Shown here: in pieces, positions 63,498 to 64,000 of the stretch
How positions within the stretch are numbered: the stretch's first letter is position 1
Layout: each line of letters starts with the position of its first letter
Program-made: the position numbers and the translations under genes
Source of the DNA: Echinicola vietnamensis DSM 17526
Lineage (GTDB): Bacteria > Bacteroidota > Bacteroidia > Cytophagales > Cyclobacteriaceae
Assembly (NCBI RefSeq): GCF_000325705.1
Contig: NC_019904.1
Coordinates: forward strand, 690,001-754,000
Length of the DNA: 64,000 bases
Direction of reading: 5' to 3'
Notes under the pieces: model-generated
Database searches by the model: none
Seen by the model: only the letters and a program-made list of their open reading frames with translations
What the model was told of the DNA's origin: nothing

Positions 63498-64000
63498 CTA
63501 TGCTCCAGAGCGGATGACTTGGATGTTCATATCTCCCGGAAGTCCCTGATAGGCCAAATAAATCCTCGCCGTCACTTCTACGTCTTTAAGGCAGTAAGTA
63601 GCGATGGCCTCAAGGTTTTTCTCTTTGTAAAAAACCGAATTGACCTCACTGCCATCTATATTGTCCTTCGAGCTTGGAATATCAAAGATAGCGGCCAGCA
63701 GTTCTAATCTGGTGTAATGCTTATAATCCCCAAACTTCCATAACTCCAAGGTATCCAGGTGCCTGATCTCCCAAGGTTTTTTTCCGGCCATTTGGAGTAC
63801 CTCCGGCAAAGGTAGCCTATTGATCAACATTCTCCTGCAAAGATACGGAAAGTCAAACTCTTTGCCGTTGTGGGCACAGAGGGTCCAGTGCTTTTTTTCT
63901 AAGATGGCTCTCAGTTCCAGTAGCGTCTCATGCTCCTCATCGCAGGCGATGGCCTTGGTCCGAAACTGCAGTTGGTCTTGTTCGGGATCATAAAGAAAAT
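63498..64000 (-). CDS. PolB-like 3'-5' exonuclease, N-terminal part beyond the window
   Basis: The open frame runs from the stop at 63498 to the end of the window with no start in sight: only the 3' part of the gene is here (about 167 residues). It has the Exo II motif region HWTLCAHNGKEFDFPYLCRRML (Asn and Asp), RHLDTLELWKFGDYKHYTRLELLAAIFDIPSSKDNIDGSEV, and Exo III EAIATYCLKDVEVTARIYLAY (Tyr and Asp). This fits the predicted DEDDy exonuclease family related to the PolB proofreading domain. No polymerase domain follows. The likely role is in DNA or RNA processing. Confidence 0.85.
   Translation of the reverse strand, partial: FLYDPEQDQLQFRTKAIACDEEHETLLELRAILEKKHWTLCAHNGKEFDFPYLCRRMLINRLPLPEVLQMAGKKPWEIRHLDTLELWKFGDYKHYTRLELLAAIFDIPSSKDNIDGSEVNSVFYKEKNLEAIATYCLKDVEVTARIYLAYQGLPGDMNIQVIRSGA

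Overview
The window reads as one chromosomal segment of a Bacteroidota bacterium, most likely in Cytophagales/Cyclobacteriaceae (Echinicola/Algoriphagus-like; family-level placement is an inference from gene content). Supporting signs are gliding/type IX secretion genes (porP, gldK, gldL, gldM, gldN, a porW/sprE-like TPR lipoprotein, a porG-like barrel), Bacteroidota-specific families (DUF4271, DUF4168, DUF4197), and repeated -7 boxes of the form TAnnTTTG just upstream of genes. Most genes are housekeeping and densely packed. Accessory material is limited to three insertion sequences, a MITE-like element, several families of dispersed intergenic repeats and two odd tRNA-like RNA genes.

Layout. 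0.2-7.1 kb (+): porW/sprE-like lipoprotein, class A PBP, uvrC. 7.1-16.5 kb (-): gldN, gldM, gldL, gldK, porP, a uroporphyrinogen-III synthase-like protein, a DUF4271 membrane protein, and a POTRA/beta-barrel protein. 16.5-18.0 kb (+): hemW and a DUF721 protein. 18.0-19.4 kb: non-coding, with a 124-nt class II tRNA-like gene, a MITE-like element and dispersed repeats. 19.4-23.7 kb (+): a 1438-residue envelope protein built of seven ~170-180-residue repeats. 23.8-24.9 kb: pheS. 25.1-29.4 kb (-): three tandem SurA/parvulin-like chaperones. 29.5-32.3 kb (-): a RsbU-RsbV-RsbW-type partner-switching module. 32.4-36 kb: a DUF4197 lipoprotein, repeats, an IS110-family element, and a second tRNA-like RNA with its own promoter and terminator. 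36-42.7 kb: RluD-type pseudouridine synthase, PLP desulfhydrase/deaminase, HEAT-like protein, DUF2179/DUF5698 membrane protein, MFS transporter, ferrochelatase, DUF4168 protein. 43-44.3 kb: a second IS110-family element with a structured leader. 44.4-53.7 kb (-): thioredoxin, an envelope-assembly cluster (two Skp/OmpH proteins, BamA, UppS, PorG-like), NAD kinase, CBS protein, PabA/TrpG amidotransferase, CvpA. 54-57 kb: GatB/YqeY protein, pdxJ, alpha/beta hydrolase, RsmI-like methylase. 57.1-59.3 kb: a SAM methyltransferase gene split by an IS4-family element with a 9-bp target duplication. 59.4-64 kb (-): rhomboid protease, polyprenyl synthase, RNase R, and the 3' part of a PolB-like exonuclease that runs off the window.

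Common themes: much of the segment builds the cell envelope. BamA, Skp and SurA-type proteins assemble outer-membrane proteins; GldKLMN, PorP, PorW and PorG form part of the type IX secretion/gliding machine; PBP1A and UppS serve peptidoglycan. hemW, the hemD-like gene and hemH belong to tetrapyrrole metabolism. The least explained items are the two tRNA-like RNA genes, the putative guide RNAs of the IS110 elements, the repeat-built giant envelope protein, and a set of promoters placed so close to start codons that the mRNAs should be nearly leaderless.
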